A stretch of 64,000 bases of DNA from assembly GCA_017441765.1 (NCBI GenBank), contig JAFRVK010000036.1, forward strand, positions 28,170 to 92,169, written 5' to 3'. Within the stretch, counting starts at the first letter, position 1. Every line of letters begins with the position of its first letter. The notes beneath the pieces are model-generated. The model worked only from the letters and a program-made list of their open reading frames with translations. It was not told where the DNA came from and searched no databases. This DNA comes from Erysipelotrichaceae bacterium. Its GTDB lineage: Bacteria > Bacillota_I > Bacilli_A > Erysipelotrichales > Erysipelotrichaceae. The position numbers were made by a program, and so were the translations under genes. This document shows, piece by piece, positions 26,394-35,872 of the stretch.

Positions 26394-26966
26394 TCAGCGT
26401 CTGGATGAGAAAAGTTCCTCCAACGATTTTCCCTGATCCTGAGGGTCAAGGTCCACATCTTTGGCACTTTCTTTATAGGAACTTTCCGGAAGGAATTCAT
26501 AAGCGATATTGTGCTGAAGCCATTCATAGGCCATATCTGCAGCGGTACGGTAAGAAACCATGTCGCTTCCATGAATCGGATGAATATCATTCAAAGCCTC
26601 GCAGATGATCTCCATATCCCTGCTGTTACGGACCCGATAGGAATCATAGATGGTCCAGTTATCCGGGGTATAGACAGCTTTAAATGACTGCCCGTCATAA
26701 GTGAAACGGACCGTATCGCCATCGCGAGAAAGATCCAGATCATCTGCAGAATGCAGGACCGGATCGGACTGCACATAATCGATCACGAACCCGAAAAACG
26801 TTTCGATGTCCTCCGGTTCGATATCGATTTCTTCGATCACTTCCGTGATCTCCTGTGTGATTTCTTCAAAATCATTGGCTTGTCTGATACCGGTAATGAT
26901 CATATACAATCCTCCGATCATCGCCAGCATCGCTGCAATAAGCAATATATTTACTGTTTTCTTCAT
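26394..26966 (-). CDS. membrane-anchored protein of unknown function
   Basis: 190 residues with one N-terminal hydrophobic segment (about 5-27) and then an acidic soluble region rich in Glu and Asp, including E-V-I-E-E-I-D-I-E-P-E-D. No cysteine-type lipobox is present, so it is a membrane-anchored or secreted protein. It is 19 bases upstream of the beta-propeller gene on the same strand, so the two may act together at the surface. I do not recognise the family. Confidence 0.55.
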   Translation of the reverse strand: MKKTVNILLIAAMLAMIGGLYMIITGIRQANDFEEITQEITEVIEEIDIEPEDIETFFGFVIDYVQSDPVLHSADDLDLSRDGDTVRFTYDGQSFKAVYTPDNWTIYDSYRVRNSRDMEIICEALNDIHPIHGSDMVSYRTAADMAYEWLQHNIAYEFLPESSYKESAKDVDLDPQDQGKSLEELFSSRR

Positions 26967-27085
26967 GGATTACAGTGTTCTCCTTTGTTTCTGCAAGTTC
27001 GTGTCAAACATCATTGAAACAGCAGACAGATCCAGACACGTATTTCTATTTTATACTTTTATGAATCCTAAGAACAGCCCTCGAA

Positions 27086-27113
27086 TAAAAAGAACTTTCT
27101 CATTCGAAAGTTC
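27086..27113 (-). terminator. intrinsic terminator after add
   Basis: GAACTTTC (27092-27099) and GAAAGTTC (27106-27113), followed on the minus strand by TTTTTATT. The rest of 26967-27146 shows no gene. Confidence 0.75.
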
Positions 27114-27146
27114 CTGATAAATGTTGTTTTGTTCAAATGATACGGA

Positions 27147-28148
27147 TCAGAGTCCGTAATGGAGCAACACTTTCCTGCGCAGTTCTTCTTTTTCTGTTTC
27201 ATTCAGGAAAGCCGCTTCGACTGCGTTCAGGTTGCATTGCCTGAACTGTTCATCGGTCATGCCGATCTTTTTCAGGACGAAATACTCATAAGCGAGATCG
27301 TTCAGATCGAACATGCCGTCATCTGTATTGATCGTTACCTTGACCCCCTGACTGATCAGTTTTCTGATCGGGTGTGTCGCATAATTGAAACCGAAGCTCC
27401 GGTTGGAGGTCACACAGACTTCCAGGGTCACGTCATGATCGATGATCGCCTGAATGTAGGATGGAGTCTGTATCGCAAAGATCCCGTGGCCCAGCCGTTT
27501 CGCTCCCATGTCGATGGCTTTAAGCACATTCTCACCGTTTCCCATCTCTCCCGCATGGATCGTATAGGGGATATTCTTCTCTTTGGCCATTTGGAATAAC
27601 GGTGCGTATTCGTAAAAATCACAGTTGTTTTCATAGCCCGCAAGATCGAGTCCTGCAACCCCTTTTCCAAGGTATTTCTCAGTCAGCTGCAGTGTTTCAA
27701 GATTCTCCTTCTCGTTGACTTTTGCGCTGTTTCCCGCATGCATGAAGGCATTCAGGATATTGACCTTGATCGAAGGATAGTCACACATCGCATCATGCGT
27801 ACCTTGCAAGGCAGCCGCCAGAGCTTCTTCCTGTGTCAATCCATTCCGGGTATGCAGCTGCGGCCCGAAGCGCAGTTCCGCATACAGCAGGCCTTCTTCC
27901 GCGATCTCCTTTACCAGACCGTAACAGGCATCATGGATATCCTCTTCACACTGCATGACCGCCAAGGGAACATCAAACTTGTTGAAGATAGCGGCACCTG
28001 ATTCTCTGGAAGGAAACAGACTGTCATAGTAATCGGAAAACGATGTATCTTGAGTAATGATGCCCCGCAAAAGAGCCCGCTCATACATCCAGCGGATATT
28101 GAGAGAACCGTCGATATGCAGATGAAGGTCGATCAGATCATGTCTCAT
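27147..28148 (-). CDS. add: adenosine deaminase
   Basis: 333 residues with zinc ligands H-L-H (9-11) inside D-L-H-L-H-I-D-G-S, the catalytic segment H-A-G-E-M-G near 197, the S-N-R motif following L-E-V-C-V-T, and I-N-T-D-D-G near the end. These are the adenosine deaminase motifs; the enzyme turns adenosine into inosine for purine salvage in the cytoplasm. Its start overlaps the aminopeptidase gene by four bases, giving a salvage pair for nucleosides and peptides. Substrate could also be adenine, but the SNR segment favours adenosine. Confidence 0.9.
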   Translation of the reverse strand: MRHDLIDLHLHIDGSLNIRWMYERALLRGIITQDTSFSDYYDSLFPSRESGAAIFNKFDVPLAVMQCEEDIHDACYGLVKEIAEEGLLYAELRFGPQLHTRNGLTQEEALAAALQGTHDAMCDYPSIKVNILNAFMHAGNSAKVNEKENLETLQLTEKYLGKGVAGLDLAGYENNCDFYEYAPLFQMAKEKNIPYTIHAGEMGNGENVLKAIDMGAKRLGHGIFAIQTPSYIQAIIDHDVTLEVCVTSNRSFGFNYATHPIRKLISQGVKVTINTDDGMFDLNDLAYEYFVLKKIGMTDEQFRQCNLNAVEAAFLNETEKEELRRKVLLHYGL

Positions 28149-29425
28149 TCTTTTGTCCTTACCGTGTAGGCTTCCCCATCATAATGGATATGGGAATCAT
28201 AAAATGCGGAAACAGCATCCACCATTGTCTGGACATCTTCTGCGCCTGCCGTTTCGATTGATGAATGCATTGCCCACTGGGCCAATCCGACATCGGCTGA
28301 TAAAAGAGAAACCTGAGAATTCGAGATATTACCTAACGTGCTCCCGCCACGGATACCAGTCTTATTCGCATAGATCTGATAAGGGATCTTCTTCTGGTCC
28401 CAGATCTGTTTCATGATGGCCGCACTGACTGCATCCGTACAGTACGACTGAGAGGCATTGTATTTCAGGACGATGCCCTGATTCAGCTTAGGGGCGTTGT
28501 TTCTGTCGTAGAGTTCCGGGTAGTTCGGATGCAGCGCATGGGCATTGTCGCACGACAGAAGGAAACCCTGCTGAAGCAGATCATAGGGGTACAGATCCAG
28601 ATCTCTGCACAGACGGTCGATGATCGATTTCAGGAAATCGGAATCAGCCCCTTGCCTGGTCTTCGAACCGACTTCTTCATTATCGAAGGATGCATAGATA
28701 TTGATATTGTCATCATGGAAACGGTCGATGAATGCCCGCAGAGACAGATAGGCGCATTCCAGATTGTCCAGATGATGGCTGGTGATGAATTCTTTCTTCT
28801 GCCCCCACCGGGAAGCTTTCTGTACAGGATACAGGTAGAGATCGTAACCCATGATCTGTAAAGCTTTCAGCTGAAGGCGGTCTGCAAGATACTGTTTCAG
28901 ATCGAATTCTTTTTCCATGGTTACGATCGGAACAAGATCCTTGGATGCTTCGATCTTTTTATCTTCGATCTCTTTGTCCAAGTGTCTGGCCATGGAAGGG
29001 ATGATGCAGAACGCTTCCTCGTCTTTAAAGATGCGGGAACAGATCCTGTCTTTTTCGCTGATGACGACTCTTCCTGCCAGAGCCAAAGGGCGATCGAACC
29101 AGGTCCTCTTCAGCAGTCCTCCGTATTCTTCGATCCCTAAAGAAATACTGTTATCACCTTTGATGACCGCCTCAGGTTTCAGTTTCAGAACAGGACAGTC
29201 GGTATGGGATGCGGCGATATGCAAAGCCGGTTCATTCAGACGTTTACCCACGTTCAATGCGATGATTCCGGAATCGTTTCGTGTCAGATAATACTTTCCG
29301 CCCTTCTCTATCTTCTGTCTGTCCAGTTTCTGATAGCCTGCTTCGATCAGCAGCTGCTTCAGATGTTCCGTTGCCAGATAAGCTGTCGGACTTTCATCTA
29401 AAAAATGTAACAAATCATTCACCAT
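28145..29425 (-). CDS. apeB: M18-family aminopeptidase
   Basis: 426 residues from the ATG at 29425, preceded by GAGGTG; the longer frame to 29524 adds an unlikely Arg/Lys-rich stretch. Metal-site motifs follow the M18 pattern: H-T-D-C-P-V near residue 74, D-N-E-E-V-G-S near 265, and the late S-S-I-E-T-A-G segment. Such dodecameric enzymes remove N-terminal residues (often acidic or neutral) from peptides in the cytoplasm. It is upstream of add in a two-gene operon. Confidence 0.88.
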   Translation of the reverse strand: MVNDLLHFLDESPTAYLATEHLKQLLIEAGYQKLDRQKIEKGGKYYLTRNDSGIIALNVGKRLNEPALHIAASHTDCPVLKLKPEAVIKGDNSISLGIEEYGGLLKRTWFDRPLALAGRVVISEKDRICSRIFKDEEAFCIIPSMARHLDKEIEDKKIEASKDLVPIVTMEKEFDLKQYLADRLQLKALQIMGYDLYLYPVQKASRWGQKKEFITSHHLDNLECAYLSLRAFIDRFHDDNINIYASFDNEEVGSKTRQGADSDFLKSIIDRLCRDLDLYPYDLLQQGFLLSCDNAHALHPNYPELYDRNNAPKLNQGIVLKYNASQSYCTDAVSAAIMKQIWDQKKIPYQIYANKTGIRGGSTLGNISNSQVSLLSADVGLAQWAMHSSIETAGAEDVQTMVDAVSAFYDSHIHYDGEAYTVRTKE

Positions 29426-29522
29426 ACGCACCTCTTTTCCACGTTTCTGTGATTGCTGCTTTTTTCCCATTATAACATGCATGCATCTGCGATCTCTTCT
29501 TTCAAAGATTGCAGGCTGTATC

Positions 29523-29549
29523 AAAAAACGCTTCTGTTTTGAAGCGTTT
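29523..29549 (-). terminator. intrinsic terminator after gtrA
   Basis: AAACGCTTC (29526-29534) and GAAGCGTTT (29541-29549); the minus strand continues into a T run. Confidence 0.85.
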
Positions 29550-29569
29550 CGATCATGTGACTTGCAGGA

Positions 29570-30049
29570 TCACTCTTTGTTTTTGAACACAAAGAGTTTG
29601 GAAATGAAATAGTTCAGGATCGCCGTGATCGGGATCAGGATGGCCTTGATGATCTTGATATCGATATGCAGAAGATCGGTAAACACAAAGACCGTCGCTG
29701 TCTCGAACAGAAGCGTAAAGATCCTGGCAGAAGCGAATTTGATCAGTTCGTTCAGGAAGCTGTTGTTTGTCCTATCGAAATAGAAATAACGGAACAGGAC
29801 AAACGATATCAGCGTCGATAAGAGCCATGCCAGGACATTCGCGACGGTACCATAGATGCCCAGACTGTCCGCGAAGACGACTGCAAAGACATAGTTGCAT
29901 GCCGTTGAGATGAAGCCCAAGAAGCAGTAGATCCAGAAGGCTTTCTTCCACTCATAGAGAGGCTTGACGATACGGATGACCGGCAAGGACACGATCTTGT
30001 CGAAGATCGCAAACTGCGGCTTGCTGTTGACATTGTTCTCTTCCATCAC
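29570..30049 (-). CDS. GtrA-family membrane protein
   Basis: 159 residues with four hydrophobic segments starting near F-W-I-Y-C-F-L-G-F-I and ending L-N-Y-F-I-S-K-L-F-V-F-K, typical of GtrA. GtrA-like proteins are thought to flip polyprenyl-phosphate-linked sugars for glycosylation of surface polymers. Two GtrB-like glycosyltransferases occur about 23 and 32 kb away in this window and could be its partners. Here it ends a pckA-aminotransferase operon, overlapping the latter by four bases, an odd placement for this family. Confidence 0.8.
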   Translation of the reverse strand: MMEENNVNSKPQFAIFDKIVSLPVIRIVKPLYEWKKAFWIYCFLGFISTACNYVFAVVFADSLGIYGTVANVLAWLLSTLISFVLFRYFYFDRTNNSFLNELIKFASARIFTLLFETATVFVFTDLLHIDIKIIKAILIPITAILNYFISKLFVFKNKE

Positions 30050-31212
30050 ATCTGCTCCTTCAGCTTTGCAGCCAGACCATCAAGCTTGGCCAGAGGCACG
30101 GAACACAAAGCGACGCGAATACCTTTGTTGACTTTGATCGTGTAGATGTGTTCGTCCATCAGACGCTGATGGATCTGATCTCTTAAAGTGTTATCAGGTA
30201 CCCTTACAGTTGCGAAGAAACCGTCGGAAAGATCATAGAGATCCAAACCGCATTCTTTTGCCTGCTGCAGGAAGAGATCGCTTCTCTTCTTCAGCATCGC
30301 TTTGGCTTCCTTCAGTTCCTTCTCATATTCATCCCGTTTTTCCAGGAGGACCTTGCTGATCGTCTGCATGCCTCCGTTGTTGATGTTGGACCAGGTGGCC
30401 CGTCCGTAACGGCTGGCCAGATTGGCGAAATGATCCAGGAATTCCTCATCGTTGTTGATGGCGATCAGACAGCCCAAACGGTAGCCGTAGCAGGAGAATG
30501 CCTTGGAGCAGGAAGCGCAGATCAGTACCAGCAGGTCATCGCTGATCTCGTTGAACAGGGCAAAATATTTCTTCGGATCGCCGTTCGCATAATCGATATA
30601 AGCGATATCGCAGACCAGCACAGCTTCTTTATGCAGACTGTTAAGCTTATCGATGATCTTCTGCCACTGTTCATAGGTATAGGAATGTCCCAGCGGATTA
30701 TGGCACGGACTGTTGACCACCAGAAAGACTTTGCCTTCGATAGCGTCGATCTTATGGAACAGATCTTCCATATCATAGACATCATAGTTCAGTATCTTGT
30801 ATCCGAATTCTTCGGACATGACCTTATAGTTGCCCCAGGAGATCTCCGGATAAAGGATCGTATCCCCCTCATCCAGACAGAGATTGAAAGCCATAGCCAA
30901 AGCACCGGTTCCTCCCGGAGATGCGATTGCCTGGTAATGATTAGTCACCTTGCCTTCCAGGACAAAGGAACTGACCGTATCCAGATATTCTTTATTCCCT
31001 GCAGGAGAGGAAGCATAAGCGGCTTTCTGTGCCTGGGTGAGTTCTTTTTCCGCCTCCTGGACACAATGGTATGTCAGCATCTTTCCTTCTTCATCATAGA
31101 GACAGCCTGCCGTCGCGTTGATGCCGGCAGGATCTTTCTTGGCCAGATTGGACACAGAAAAGATATTGTCGACATAACGGTTCGTATTCTCGCTTTGTTT
31201 TACAAACTTCAT
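30046..31212 (-). CDS. class I aminotransferase (aspartate/aromatic type)
   Basis: 388 residues of fold-type I. The PLP lysine is in A-S-C-S-K-A-F-S, preceded by N-S-P-C-H-N-P-L-G and the D-I-A-Y-I-D-Y segment, and the C-terminal Arg in G-I-R-V-A-L should bind the substrate carboxylate. It overlaps pckA by four bases, which suggests that the oxaloacetate made or used by PckA is exchanged with aspartate by this enzyme. The exact amino acid cannot be fixed by eye. It is not a DegT-type enzyme and does not replace LegC. Confidence 0.8.
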   Translation of the reverse strand: MKFVKQSENTNRYVDNIFSVSNLAKKDPAGINATAGCLYDEEGKMLTYHCVQEAEKELTQAQKAAYASSPAGNKEYLDTVSSFVLEGKVTNHYQAIASPGGTGALAMAFNLCLDEGDTILYPEISWGNYKVMSEEFGYKILNYDVYDMEDLFHKIDAIEGKVFLVVNSPCHNPLGHSYTYEQWQKIIDKLNSLHKEAVLVCDIAYIDYANGDPKKYFALFNEISDDLLVLICASCSKAFSCYGYRLGCLIAINNDEEFLDHFANLASRYGRATWSNINNGGMQTISKVLLEKRDEYEKELKEAKAMLKKRSDLFLQQAKECGLDLYDLSDGFFATVRVPDNTLRDQIHQRLMDEHIYTIKVNKGIRVALCSVPLAKLDGLAAKLKEQM

Positions 31213-32747
31213 AGCTGCGGTCCTGCTTTCACGATTTCTTCATCCATTTCCGGATATTTCTTAGCGAAGTTGCTGATGAACATCTGAGCCAGTTCTTTCG
31301 CTGCGGCATCATACGCCTCCGGATCGCTCCAGGTATTGCGCGGATCCAGGATCTCGTCAGGAACGCCCGGGCAGGAAACGGGGAAGTCCAGATTGAAGAT
31401 GTCGCTGTGTCTGAATTCGACGTCTTTAAATTCATTGTTCAAAGCAGCCGTCACCATGGCTCTGGTATACTTCAGATCGATACGCTTTGCTCCGGAAGCA
31501 GCACTTCCGCCGGACCATCCGGTATTGATCAGATAAACAGAGGTTCCATATTTCTCCAGCTTTTCTCCCAGCATTCTGGCATAGAGCTGCGGCTTAAGCG
31601 GCATGAATGGTTCACCGAACAATGTCGAGAAGGTCGGCTGCGGTTCTTTGACGCCGCGTTCCGTACCGGCAAGCTTGGATGTGAAACCGGTCACGAAATG
31701 ATACATGGCGGCTTCTTTGGATAACTTGGAGATCGGCGGCAAAACACCGAAAGCATCCGCAGTCAGGAAGATGATGACGCTTGGAATGCCTCCCACAGAA
31801 GGGATGACGGCGTTATCGATATAGTTCAATGGATAGCCCACTCTGGTGTTTTCCGTATATTTTGCATCATCGAAATCCAGATGTCCGTTCTCATCCATGA
31901 CGACATTTTCTACGATGGAACCGTAACGGATCGCGTTATAGATCTGCGGTTCCTTTTCTTTGGAAAGATTGATGCATTTTGCGTAGCAGCCGCCTTCGAT
32001 ATTGAACACGCCATCATCCGAGAATCCGTGTTCATCATCGCCGATCAGCATCCTGTTTTCATCCGCAGACAAGGTTGTCTTTCCTGTTCCGGACAATCCA
32101 AAGAAGATCGCTGTTTCTCTGGTCTCAGGATCCATATTGGCGCTGCAATGCATCGGCAGCACATTCATCTTAGGCATGATGAAATTCATCGTCGAGAAGA
32201 CCGACTTCTTGATCTCGCCGCAGTACATCGAACCGCAGATCAGGATCTCATGTGTGCCATAATCGATGCCGATGAACGCTTCCGAATGGACATGATCTGT
32301 CTCAGGATCGCATTTGTAATCAGGTGCGGCAAGGATACGGTAATCGGGTTCTCCATAATTCTCCAGTTCCTCTTCGGTCGGCCGTATCAGCAAGTCGGAA
32401 ATAAACAGACACTGGCTTGCCAGTTCGCAGACGACTTCGAATTTTTGGCGGTACTTCGGATCCGCTCCTGCAAAGCCTTTGAAGACATAGAGATCTTTGT
32501 CTTCAAGATACTTTTCAACTTTTTCCTTGATTGCGTTAAAACCCTCTTTCGAGATCGGACGGTTTACCTTGCCCCAGGCAATCTCATCATGAGAATACTC
32601 ATCATCGACGATGAATTTGTCGTCAGGGGAACGTCCGGTATATTTGCCGGTATAAATGACCAGGGCTTCATTATCAGCTAATGATCCTTCGTTTCGCGCT
32701 AAAGCGATGTCTACCAGTTCTTTGGTGCTCAGATTGATATGTTTCAT
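31209..32747 (-). CDS. pckA: phosphoenolpyruvate carboxykinase (ATP)
   Basis: 512 residues, the standard length of ATP-dependent PckA. The kinase-1a motif G-L-S-G-T-G-K-T-T is at 217-225, preceded by M-H-C-S-A-N and followed by I-G-D-D-E-H. It interconverts oxaloacetate plus ATP and PEP plus CO2; in fermenting Firmicutes it often runs toward oxaloacetate. It leads a three-gene operon with an aminotransferase and gtrA. A TGTAAACA sequence about 55 bases upstream of the start is reminiscent of a catabolite element but is weak. Confidence 0.95.
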   Translation of the reverse strand: MKHINLSTKELVDIALARNEGSLADNEALVIYTGKYTGRSPDDKFIVDDEYSHDEIAWGKVNRPISKEGFNAIKEKVEKYLEDKDLYVFKGFAGADPKYRQKFEVVCELASQCLFISDLLIRPTEEELENYGEPDYRILAAPDYKCDPETDHVHSEAFIGIDYGTHEILICGSMYCGEIKKSVFSTMNFIMPKMNVLPMHCSANMDPETRETAIFFGLSGTGKTTLSADENRMLIGDDEHGFSDDGVFNIEGGCYAKCINLSKEKEPQIYNAIRYGSIVENVVMDENGHLDFDDAKYTENTRVGYPLNYIDNAVIPSVGGIPSVIIFLTADAFGVLPPISKLSKEAAMYHFVTGFTSKLAGTERGVKEPQPTFSTLFGEPFMPLKPQLYARMLGEKLEKYGTSVYLINTGWSGGSAASGAKRIDLKYTRAMVTAALNNEFKDVEFRHSDIFNLDFPVSCPGVPDEILDPRNTWSDPEAYDAAAKELAQMFISNFAKKYPEMDEEIVKAGPQL

Positions 32748-32930
32748 AAGGACTCCTTCCTATGTGTATTTCTTCTACTACTATTCTACTAAATAAAACA
32801 AATGTTTACACCCAAAGCTGAGGAGAAGATGTTTTACAGGAAGAACTGTTTTCCGTTTCTAGACCTTGAGACAGCGAAATGATATGATGAAGACAGAAAA
32901 GGAGCTCAGCTCCGGGAGGATACACATAAT

Positions 32931-33860
32931 ATGCTGCATGAAGTAAAATTTACCTCATTTAATGAACGTGATCAGGTCTATGGCTGGATCTATGTCCCTG
33001 CGTGCAAACCGCTGGGTATCATTCAGCTGATCCATGGATTCGGCGAACATTCCCGCCGTTATCTGCATATGATCACGACTTTTATGGAAGCGGGCTATAT
33101 CGTTGCGGCCGATGATCACGTCGGTCATGGCAAGACTGCTTTGGAGAACGATACCTGGGGCAACTGGGGTGAAAAAGGGTTCACCACGATGATGGAAGAC
33201 GAAAAGAAACTCCATGACCTGGTGGTAGAGATGTACCCGGAACTTCCGTATTTCATGTTCGGCCACAGCATGGGTTCGTTCATCACCAGACAGTATATCG
33301 CCAAGTACGGCATGGATCTCGATGGCGCGACGATCTGCGGTACCACAGGCGTCTGGCCGAATCTGGACGACAATATCGCGATCGTACAGAAACTGGTCGA
33401 CGAGGGCAAGGGCGATGAGTCCGATCCATCGTTAGGTGCCACTTTCATGGGATGGATGTTTGCGCGCTGCGATGAGGGTGTGACTCTGGGCAATGAATGG
33501 ATCTGCGACAGCCCATATGTCCAGAAAGACCATGCGGAAGACCCGTTCGATGCGTTCACGAAACCGACCAGCAACCGCGCATGGCTCTACTTCCTTGAAA
33601 TGATGAAAGACATCACAGGCAAGGAATGGGCAGAAAAGGTTCCGAAGGATCTGCCGATCTACAACATCGCAGGCGATCAGGACCCGGTCGGTCAGTATGG
33701 CGAAGGCGTTTATCAGGCTGCCAACTGGCTCACAGAAACCGGACATGATGTCACGACCGTGCTATACACTGGCTACCGTCATGAGATCCACAACTACAGC
33801 GAGCTCAAAGACGAAGTCGAAATGGGTATCGTCGATTTCTTTGATTCCTGCTGGATGTAA
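32931..33860 (+). CDS. alpha/beta hydrolase, monoacylglycerol-lipase/lysophospholipase-like
   Basis: 309 residues with H-G-F-G-E-H (35-40), D-D-H-V-G-H-G (about 61-67) and G-H-S-M-G with Ser113, the pattern of the serine aminopeptidase S33/monoacylglycerol-lipase group; a late Y-R-H-E-I-H-N holds the probable catalytic histidine. A GGGAGG site precedes it, itself directly after a small hairpin GGAGC/GCTCC. It is a single-gene unit divergent from pckA. Ester of glycerolipid is the family's usual substrate. Confidence 0.82.
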   Translation: MLHEVKFTSFNERDQVYGWIYVPACKPLGIIQLIHGFGEHSRRYLHMITTFMEAGYIVAADDHVGHGKTALENDTWGNWGEKGFTTMMEDEKKLHDLVVEMYPELPYFMFGHSMGSFITRQYIAKYGMDLDGATICGTTGVWPNLDDNIAIVQKLVDEGKGDESDPSLGATFMGWMFARCDEGVTLGNEWICDSPYVQKDHAEDPFDAFTKPTSNRAWLYFLEMMKDITGKEWAEKVPKDLPIYNIAGDQDPVGQYGEGVYQAANWLTETGHDVTTVLYTGYRHEIHNYSELKDEVEMGIVDFFDSCWM

Positions 33861-33895
33861 ATCTTTATAGTTCGGATAAGTCGTTTGATTTAAAC

Positions 33896-33933
33896 AAAAA
33901 GATCGTTTGGTTTTCGATACAAGCGATCTTTTT
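33896..33933. terminator. bidirectional terminator
   Basis: AAAAAGATCG (33896-33905) and CGATCTTTTT (33924-33933) between convergent genes. Confidence 0.8.
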
Positions 33934-33957
33934 CTTTTCATTCTTTTTCTACAGCGA

Positions 33958-34488
33958 TCAGATATACAGGAGCCCGGCGATCACTCCGCCGATGAAGCCT
34001 CCCAGATGTCCGGCCCAGGATACTCCCGGCATCAGTGAAATGATCACATTTGGTATCAGCATCCTTGCCAGGGTGCTTTTCTCCACTTCATCCCAGCGTC
34101 CGTCATTCTTGTAAAGAAGGATCGCATAATATCCCATGATCCCGAATACGACACCGGAAAAGCCGACCGTATAGGAATCGGTAAAGAAAGTGACCATCAG
34201 TCCCGATGTCAGCATCGAAAACAGTATCGCAGCAAGATATCCTTTCCGGTTCGTACGCAATTCACAGTAGCTGCCGATATTGAAGAAAGAAAGCAGATTC
34301 GCAACGATATGGCTGTAGCTCGCGTGCATCAGAGCGCCGGTAACGAGTCTGTAGATCTGTCCCTGTCTGACCAGAGATGGAACGATCGCAAAGATGGAAT
34401 AGCTCATCATGCCCAAAAGCTGCAGCACAAATACAATAACGTTGATGACAGTGAAGAGGATCGTAAATTTTAAATCGTTTCTTTTCAT
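33958..34488 (-). CDS. rhomboid-family intramembrane serine protease
   Basis: 176 residues with six membrane segments. The family motif H-A-S-Y-S-H-I-V-A-N gives His55, His60 and Asn64, the catalytic serine is Ser111 in G-F-S-G, and the catalytic histidine is His161 in A-G-H-L-G-G. It lacks extra cytoplasmic domains and is at the short end of the family. It should cleave membrane-spanning proteins. No co-transcribed partner is evident. Confidence 0.88.
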   Translation of the reverse strand: MKRNDLKFTILFTVINVIVFVLQLLGMMSYSIFAIVPSLVRQGQIYRLVTGALMHASYSHIVANLLSFFNIGSYCELRTNRKGYLAAILFSMLTSGLMVTFFTDSYTVGFSGVVFGIMGYYAILLYKNDGRWDEVEKSTLARMLIPNVIISLMPGVSWAGHLGGFIGGVIAGLLYI

Positions 34489-34593
34489 TTTACTTGTCCT
34501 TTCTTTTTAAATCTTGCCATGGAATACAGATTATTTTTTATTATAAAACATGTTTCAAGCTACGGAAAACAATAATAATCCGATATCATCAGT

Positions 34594-34627
34594 CAAAGAA
34601 AACACTCCTGAACCGATTCAGGAGTGT
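34594..34627 (-). terminator. intrinsic terminator of the rtcB operon
   Basis: ACACTCCTGAA (34602-34612) and TTCAGGAGTGT (34617-34627) touching the rtcB stop codon; the minus strand continues TTTTCTTT. Confidence 0.88.
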
Positions 34628-35829
34628 CATTCCGCTTTGAAGTTGTATACCGGCTTGATCGTACGGATGATCTCTGCCGTATCGGTGATATTGGCGATGA
34701 TATCGCCCATATCCTTGTACGCCATCGGGCTTTCGTCCAGAGTGTTCGCGTTTGCCGTAGTCGTGTAGATCCCTTCCATCTGACGGCTGAATTCTTCGAC
34801 GCTCAAGGTCTGAAACGCTTTCGAACGGGATATGATACGTCCTGCCCCATGAGGAGCGGAACAGTTCCAGTCCTCGTTGCCCTTGCCGATGCAGATCAGG
34901 GAACCATCACGCATATTCATCGGAATCAGCAGTTTCTGTCCTTCTTTGGCAGAGACTGCGCCTTTTCTCAGGATCATCGCATCCGTATCGATGTAGTTAT
35001 GGATCGTCGTAAACTGATCGGTGATCGTCAGATTCATTCCTTCAACGATGATTTCCATCATCGTCTTGCGATTGATGTCAGCATATTCCTGCATAATCTT
35101 CATGTCATGGATGTAGTCATCAAACAGTTTGCCTCGGACATAAGCCAGTTCCTTCGGAATCTCTGTTTTGGCTTTCTCCTTGATTTCTGCCATGACCGAA
35201 GCGATTTCCTTTTCTCTGCCCTGGGCTTTCATTTCAGCGATCATTTGATTCAGATCGCCCCTGTACGTACCCTTCAGCTGATCATACGCATGTCTCTGGT
35301 AGATCTCGGCGACTTCTTTGCCCAGATGACGTGATCCGGAATGAATGACGATGTAGAGGTTGCCTTCTTCATCCTTATCGACCTCGATGAAGTGATTTCC
35401 TCCACCTAACGTGCCGATCGCCTTCAATTCCTTCTCCAGTTGATTCACATCCTCGAGGCATCTCAAAGACATCACGGAAGTCTGATCCGCATTGGAATGT
35501 TTACGGTCACGCACATTCATGCCTGCCGGAATCTCTTTCTTAATCAGTGCATCCAGACGGGCAAAGTCGATTTCCTTTTCTTTGATCATGACAGTCTCCA
35601 TCCCGCAGCCGATATCTACACCGACCATATTCGGAGTGACCGCCCCATGCAGCGTCATGGTCGTACCGATCGTACAGCCTGCACCGGCATGCACATCAGG
35701 CATGATCCTGATCTTGCTGGAAGCATAGACCTCCAGATCGCAGATGGCACGGATCTGTCCGATCGCTTCTTCTTCTATCGTTGAAGTGAATACTTTCGCT
35801 TCATTGTATTTTCCATTAATGTTGATCAT
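34627..35829 (-). CDS. rtcB: RtcB RNA-splicing ligase
   Basis: 400 residues from the ATG at 35829 (AAAGGA upstream; the frame to 35928 adds sequence that overlaps the end of the upstream gene). The metal-site cysteine is in V-G-V-D-I-G-C-G-M, and the guanylation histidine is in S-A-P-H-G-A-G-R; H-S-G-S-R-H-L-G and G-G-G-N-H-F are also present. RtcB joins 2',3'-cyclic-phosphate and 5'-OH RNA ends with GTP and Mn2+, repairing broken tRNA or rRNA. No archease or RtcA gene is adjacent. It follows a Ro-like gene by 43 bases, with a tRNA-like RNA at the head of the unit. Confidence 0.95.
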   Translation of the reverse strand: MININGKYNEAKVFTSTIEEEAIGQIRAICDLEVYASSKIRIMPDVHAGAGCTIGTTMTLHGAVTPNMVGVDIGCGMETVMIKEKEIDFARLDALIKKEIPAGMNVRDRKHSNADQTSVMSLRCLEDVNQLEKELKAIGTLGGGNHFIEVDKDEEGNLYIVIHSGSRHLGKEVAEIYQRHAYDQLKGTYRGDLNQMIAEMKAQGREKEIASVMAEIKEKAKTEIPKELAYVRGKLFDDYIHDMKIMQEYADINRKTMMEIIVEGMNLTITDQFTTIHNYIDTDAMILRKGAVSAKEGQKLLIPMNMRDGSLICIGKGNEDWNCSAPHGAGRIISRSKAFQTLSVEEFSRQMEGIYTTTANANTLDESPMAYKDMGDIIANITDTAEIIRTIKPVYNFKAE

Positions 35830-35872
35830 ATAGTCCTTTCTTTCATCCGCCCGATCAGGGACGGATCCCTGA

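Noticed and set aside
32790..32830. Catabolite-responsive element upstream of pckA
   Set aside because: TGTAAACATTTGTT deviates at the central CG and at the final CA, too weak to call.
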